In this document: positions 58,882 through 64,000 of the stretch, piece after piece
How positions within the stretch are numbered: the first letter of the stretch is position 1
Layout of the letters: the number at the start of each line of letters is the position of its first letter
DNA from: Branchiostoma floridae
Lineage: Eukaryota > Chordata > Leptocardii > Amphioxiformes > Branchiostomatidae
DNA length: 64,000 nt
Assembly: GCF_000003815.2 (NCBI RefSeq)
Contig: NC_049984.1
Location: 17,422,312-17,486,311, forward strand
Direction of reading: 5' to 3'
The notes under the pieces: generated by a model
Database searches by the model: none
Told to the model about the DNA's origin: nothing
Seen by the model: only the letters and a program-made list of their open reading frames with translations
Position numbers and translations under genes: made by a program

Positions 58882-59110
58882 GCTCCAGCTGTTTTTGACG
58901 TGTTTATTGCGTTTTTGTCAGGCTTTCTATTTTGTCCCGATTTCTTTATTTCCACTGACCAAATTTCTAAAAATAGACACGTCAAAAACAGTCTGCTCCA
59001 GCTGTTTTTGACGTGTTTATTGCGTTTTTGTCAGGCTTTCTATTTTGTCCCGATTTCTTTATTTCCACTGACCAAATTTCTAAAAATAGACACGTCAAAA
59101 ACAGTCTGCT
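58882..59110 (+). repeat. Direct duplication of a 113-bp hairpin unit
   Basis: Two almost identical units start at 58882 and 58995. Each begins ctgtttttgacgtgt and ends acacgtcaaaaacag, perfect 15-bp inverted arms around about 75 bp. The near identity indicates a recent duplication. Confidence 0.9.
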
Positions 59111-60540
59111 TGGAGAGTAGTGTGTAGGGTGTGGTCTTTCTTGTGGAGACTATAAAAACCAACTATTTATGAGTGTATCCAAAATACACGCTTACTTTCC
59201 CACTATTCCTGACAATGAGAAATCAATCCTACTATCAAAATCAAAGGACCCACACATTATAAAAGAAGTGGGTAAATTCGTCTTCCACTGCCTAAAAAGA
59301 AGAAGTCAAACCCAACAAAACCAGTATAATGTACATTCCAGTAGCACAGCATAGTCATAGAATGTAGTTCCGAGCACCTTTGTATTTTCCATATTTTACA
59401 TGTTGTTTGTACAAAATGTACCTGCAATTAGCCCTCGGGCAAGAATTTGCAATAAACATATATATATATATAATGTGTTCAGAGTCTGAGGGATGCGGGG
59501 TTACAGTAGATAATCTCAGCTTCAGACATAAGCCCATTCGATTTGAATATATGGATGACATCTATTTTCGGCGGCTCCCAAAGAAAGAAAAACATACAGT
59601 ATACCCTACAAAGCAGCTGCAAAATGAGCAAATATATGCTGTAGATTGCACAAATCATGTTGGAAAAAGCATACACTCATAGAATACCAATGTCGATTCC
59701 AAGATCGATACCAAGCAATAAGATGTGAAAGCGCTAAAATGAAGAAAACTAATTTATTCTTTGGTATACCATATTCCTTGCATTCAGTCATTGTTTTTTT
59801 CAACCTTCCTGACTACTTAGATTTCACAATGAAGGCAACTTTTATTTTTGGCCAAGCTTTTTTTACATTCGCTCGCACCAGTTTTGGAGTTCCAAGAAGA
59901 TGGCAGCCATACAATCGAACCAGCGTAGCCTAATAATTAACCGTAAAGGTATTATAAATGTAAGGTGGATTTGATTAAGACACCTTACGGCAACAAGGCC
60001 ACGGAATCCCCCCTCCAAAAAACGATTCCTTGCCAATTCTTGATCTAGTTTGGTAGATGAAAGTGGCAAGGGCGGAAAGAGGAAGACAGAGATGATTAAA
60101 GATTCGGGATCAACTGATAGCAAAGAGTACCTTCTTAAATGTAATTGGGTTACAGATTGTAAGGAAGACTTGAACACTCCCGCCTCAGAAGTTTGATGCA
60201 TCTAGTTCTTTAGTTTTGCTTTTAGGGGATCCTTTAATCATAGCAGGCTCGCCAAGGTCGACACAATCCATACGAAACAGGAATGTTTATGGTCACTGCA
60301 GGCCGAGAAATCGAAAAGGAGGCATGACTAGTCAATTACATGATTATGTATCTTCTAGCAGATATTGGGAAGATTGATTTGCGTGAATGTCTTCATTGTG
60401 GGCGCAACAGATGACCCTGGGCTGGTAAAGGTGAGGGAGGGAGTAAGAAACCCTCACGATCTTGGCTCTCAATATCTGCCCGAAGATTAGTAGGAGGGTC
60501 GGTTGTCAGGAACTTGAAAGGGTCAGTCAGAGAAGAGCAT
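59111..60540. other. Unassigned intergenic DNA
   Basis: A short (at)n run at 59459-59472 and several featureless open frames. No domain, exon series or array was recognised. Confidence 0.4.
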
Positions 60541-60546
60541 TTCACT

Positions 60547-60853
60547 GTCTGTATCTTTGTAGTCGGTATGACCGCCCTCCGGCGTGATATCCCAGCTCCT
60601 GCATCTCTTTCTATTATGTATACCGGTATAACCGCATTTTAGCGCAACACACTGGTCAGCTTCTGTATCTCTATCTGTGTAAACGCCCTTCGGCGTAACA
60701 CACCAGCTTCTGCATCAGATTCTGTATCTGTATCTGTATAGCCAGTATAACCGTCCTCCGGCGTAACACATCAGCTACTGCATCTGATTCTGTATTTGTA
60801 TCTGTATCTTTATAGTAGGTATAACCGCCCTTCGGCGTAACACACCAGCTTCT
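60547..60853 (+). repeat. Five-copy array of the GGCGTAACAC unit (about 60-75 bp)
   Basis: Units such as tctgtatctgtatag, ccggtataaccgccc, ttcggcgtaacacacc and agcttctgcat recur five times with indels. The word CGCC-cttc-GGCG is a perfect small hairpin in several units. Confidence 0.85.
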
Positions 60854-61630
60854 AAGGTTTCATGACCAATGAGCTTGAATACTGTTTTGAGACCTTTGAG
60901 AAAAAACTCAGATCATTGCGTTTATTCATTTGCCTCACCAATTCAAACGATTATTCAAATTACCCTTAGGTCCGAGAATTATTTGTGGCGGTTCAACCAA
61001 TTAAGAGGATCCACCAAGGATTTGCTGTGGCTATTTCTGTACCCTGATCCCCATGAGACTTAGTGGTATTATCACTGTAGCATATAGATTGATAATCAGA
61101 TCCCGTTCTGTGGCTTTTCTCTCAGAGCTCGTACGAATCTCAGGAGACATTTCTTTGCGGTTGGAAATGGCAAGGGCATTATATATTAAGCACATTGCTT
61201 AAACTTGTTCTATAGACAGTATGGATTTACATACAGCCTTGAGTTATGAATTTGTATGCCGCACTGATATTTCCACCGAGTCTCTTTGGAGAAATGTACA
61301 GAATTAGCCACAGTGAAAGCCTGTGAGAATTATGGTAATTGGTTGAACCTCCGCAAATAACTCTTGGATTAAATGATAATTGAATAGACTTAGGCAACAG
61401 ACCTGTAATTTGCAAATGTTGTGTTTGTATTCATAACATTCGTAAGAAAAGTGGATAGACGAGATGATGTATGCATAAACAATGTTTGGATAGTCTGTTT
61501 TTCTCCGAGGTCGCGATTGGTATCAAAGAAGCATACAACTAACGAAAATCGGATATAGAAGAATTCTTGTACACAACCACGCTGTGGTTAGTTTACTTTC
61601 GTTTCGATGTCTCTCAGACACTTTCCTCAG

Positions 61631-61852
61631 AGCTTCTGACTGGAGTTCTGCTTCTCGCCGCTATATGCAGCCGACGTAGGTGGCGCTTTTGCGGCGAGAT
61701 CACAATCCCAAACGTGGCCAAATTTGTATCACCCCTCGTCCTGGTTCATCACTGGTCATGTTTAGAATTGTGTTGTCGATCACCGCAAAAGCGCCACCTA
61801 CATCGGTTACATATAGCGGCGAGAAGCAGAACCCCAGTCGGAAGCAGATTAA
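61631..61852. repeat. Long palindrome, arms of about 65 bp plus a weaker inner match
   Basis: The left arm from gcttctgactggagttctgc through taggtggcgcttttgcgg pairs with the right arm ccgcaaaagcgccacctac through gcagaaccccagtcggaagc. The inner segment (gatcacaatcccaaacgtgg against its diverged complement) also pairs weakly. It is probably a fold-back element; no target duplication is clear. Confidence 0.82.
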
Positions 61853-62284
61853 GTTATTTTCGAAAATATAGATCGTGTGGCGACTTTTGCTGCTGTTTCG
61901 TACACTTAGTCTAACCAATTTAAATTTGCTATATGTTTGAAGCTTTTGTCCTTGTTATCTCTGTGCATTTCATTCCTACGAGGCTTACTTGATTGGGACT
62001 TGGAAAGTTGCCTTCTCCTCACAAATGGCATCGTCTTGAAAGTACTGCAGTGTATTACAGTTAGTTAACATTCAGATACTGCACAAGGTCTTTGTAACAT
62101 TCAAATATCCTGCTTTTCCTGTGTATTGCAGTTTTTATCTTTGTTTAAAATGGACACCAGAGATATCTTTGCTGCAATCATCAGTGCTTTTTCCAAACTC
62201 TTTCCAGTGTTGTCAAAGAGTGCACATCACAGTCATACGTTAAAGGAATCATGCCATATTTTACGTTCAGAACCCTACAGATTC

Positions 62285-63190
62285 TACGTTATAACTTGTT
62301 TATTGTTGTTTATTAAGAAACCTTTTAGCCCTTACGGGCTAATCTTCCAAGGTTTAATCAACATGAATCAACATTACAATCAACATGAATACATACATTT
62401 TTAAAAATACAACAATCACAGAGTATTTACAATAGAGCACAGTGTCTAGGGGTCAGAGGTCTTGTTGACAATGTTTGAGATAGCTTGCTTAAAACTGGAC
62501 AGTGTATACAGTGACTTAATGTTAGATGGCAATGAGTTCCAGAGCATAATTGCTCGGTACAGGAAGGTACGTTTTCCACTGTTTGTTTTAGGTTTGGGTA
62601 GTCTGAAGTTGTTGGATACAGAAAATCTAGTATTATACATGTGGGATGAATTAACTGGTATGAAGGAATTGTACACATTTTGTGGTTCGTGGCTAGTGAG
62701 GACTTTAAAGAACATGATCAGAGTACTTAAAGAGAATCTCTTTCTCACTGTAGGCCAACCAAGCTCAAGATGCATCCGCCTATCAGATGTGTCCGATGTA
62801 CATTTTAATAACAGTCTACACGCTCTATTTTGTACTATCTGCAGTTTTCTCATATTCGAATCTGACATGCTGGCTAGCAGTGGTGAACAATACTGTACTA
62901 CTGATAGCACCAGGGCTTGAAGTACCAGTTTACACACATCATCAGGTATATAACAAGCATATCTTCTAACATAGGCTAAGTTTCCTGAGAGTTTTGTTAC
63001 AAGATATTTGGTATGAAGATTCCAAGTTAGTGACGGGTCCATATGTAAGCCCAATAGGACTGCTTCGATTACTTGTTCAACTTTCTCAGAGCCGATTACA
63101 AGGTTCAAAGATTTATCATAAACTTTAATGATGATGTGCAATGAGCATACTAGATGAAGTTGACACTCTAGAGGCTTCAATACGCATCAC
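62285..63190 (-). mobile_element. LINE 3' part with the reverse transcriptase C-terminal half
   Basis: The minus-strand frame 63180-62446 (244 codons) has LGLHMDPSLTWNLHTKYLVT, LQALVLSVVQYCSPLLASM, KLQIVQNRACRLLLK and SSHMYNTRFSVSNN, the thumb and C-terminal part of a CR1/L2-type reverse transcriptase. The catalytic YADD lies beyond the truncated 5' end. The 3' UTR reaches about 62300 with an aacaataaacaa-like tail. It is uninterrupted, hence fairly young. Confidence 0.85.
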
Positions 63191-63501
63191 TCAAGAGTGT
63201 ATTAACAAAGCTGGACAGTTCTATCATATTTGAAGAAGACATTTAATGAGAAATCTCATGTGAGATCTCACAAGAGTCCACTCGAGGCACGGCTGGACAC
63301 GACGTAAGGGCTCGGTCATAAAGGTCCGCATAAATTTGCGCCGAAAGTCTGTCGTTATGAGACGTGTGCTCATTTTAAGAGAGAACTGAGAATGAATATG
63401 GTTACGAGGGCATAGGTGTTGCCATGTTTTATCCCTACGTTGGGAGGAAAAAAAAGAAGCGCAAGACAGTCAAGAAGGACCTGATTTGTTTGGATCGCAT
63501 G

Positions 63502-63870
63502 CCCGGTAAACCGCCTCATGGTGTAACACACCAGGTTTGTACTGAACAGTACAAGCTGCATACCCGGTAAACCGTCTCATGGTGTAACACACCAGGTTTG
63601 TACTGAACAGTACAAGCTGCATACCCGGTAAACCGCCTCATGGTGTAACACACCAGGTTTGTACTGAACAGTACAAGCTGCATACCCGGTAAACCGTCTC
63701 ATGGTGTAACACACCAGGTTTGTACTGAACAGTACAAGCTGCATACCCGGTAAACCGCCTCATGGCGTAACACACCACGTTTGTACTGAACAGTACAAGC
63801 TGCATATCCGGTAAACCGCCTCATGGCGTAACACACCAGGTTTGTACTGAACAGTACAAGCTGCATATCC
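63502..63870 (+). repeat. 61-bp minisatellite, 6 copies
   Basis: Units start at 63502, 63563, 63624, 63685, 63746 and 63807. Each reads cccggtaaaccgcctcatgg, tgtaacacaccaggtttgta, ctgaacagtacaagctgcat. Copies differ at one to four positions. The first half is related to the dispersed ccggtataaccgcc...ggcgtaacacaccag family. Confidence 0.95.
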
Positions 63871-64000
63871 GGACAGATTTATTTTATTCACTCACATATA
63901 CATAGAGAAGGACCCTACTATTTTCGATAAATGTGATTTTTTTTTTCTTTTTGCTAGAGGCGTAGCTCTTTCCAAACATATGTAATCAATAAAGTCCTAT

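Noticed and set aside
63502-63870. Regular repeat that might look like a CRISPR array
   Set aside because: The whole 61-bp unit is repeated without variable spacers and the genome is animal; it is a minisatellite.

Overview
The window is animal genomic DNA with short exons, GT-AG introns and dense interspersed repeats. The gene set, the one-to-one match to vertebrate exon products and the repeat types (tRNA-derived SINEs, CR1/L2-like LINEs, many short TIR elements) suggest an invertebrate deuterostome, most probably a lancelet (Branchiostoma). The species is an inference from the reading; no search was run.

Gene-bearing part (1 to about 20,000): two genes lie head to head. On the minus strand is a BRD7/BRD9-type bromodomain gene, a subunit of SWI/SNF-class remodelers. 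Ten coding exons (6101 down to 99) give 411 codons, and the C-terminal end lies beyond the left edge. On the plus strand is a complete TRIP13 (Pch2) AAA+ ATPase gene: 13 exons, 6616-19795, 439 aa. Their start codons are 514 bp apart, and the gap holds TCGCGAGA-type and YY1-type motifs. BRD9 and TRIP13 are also divergent neighbours in human, so this looks like an old conserved bidirectional pair. The oddest feature of the host genes is an 8-copy, 63/64-bp tandem repeat whose unit is the 3' splice site plus the first 42 nt of BRD exon 7, giving eight candidate acceptors in a row. TRIP13 introns carry a complete SINE with an 11-bp target duplication, TIR elements (one with a perfect 8-bp duplication), a 139-bp near-perfect palindrome and a LINE 3' end.

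Right part (about 20,000 to 64,000): no host protein gene could be supported with confidence. It holds LINE remnants (a nearly intact reverse transcriptase at 27531-29221 with one frameshift in a G run; 3' or C-terminal pieces at 31250, 32430, 41590 and 62285), a Penelope-like tail at 47815, SINEs, fold-back and MITE-type elements (29545-30046 with a perfect 9-bp duplication; 30773-30896 also with 9 bp), and tandem arrays with units of 61 to 310 bp. A dispersed family with the core CCGGTATAACCGCC...GGCGTAACACACCAG recurs at least seven times and is related to the 61-bp minisatellite at the right edge. A small tandemly duplicated unit at about 36,218-36,850 has one intact 92-codon frame and one broken copy. 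Three TATA-plus-donor arrangements (35194, 44154, 55758) could be 5' untranslated first exons of genes lying beyond the window; these are weak.

Most of 20,000-64,000 is therefore repeat-derived or unassigned.
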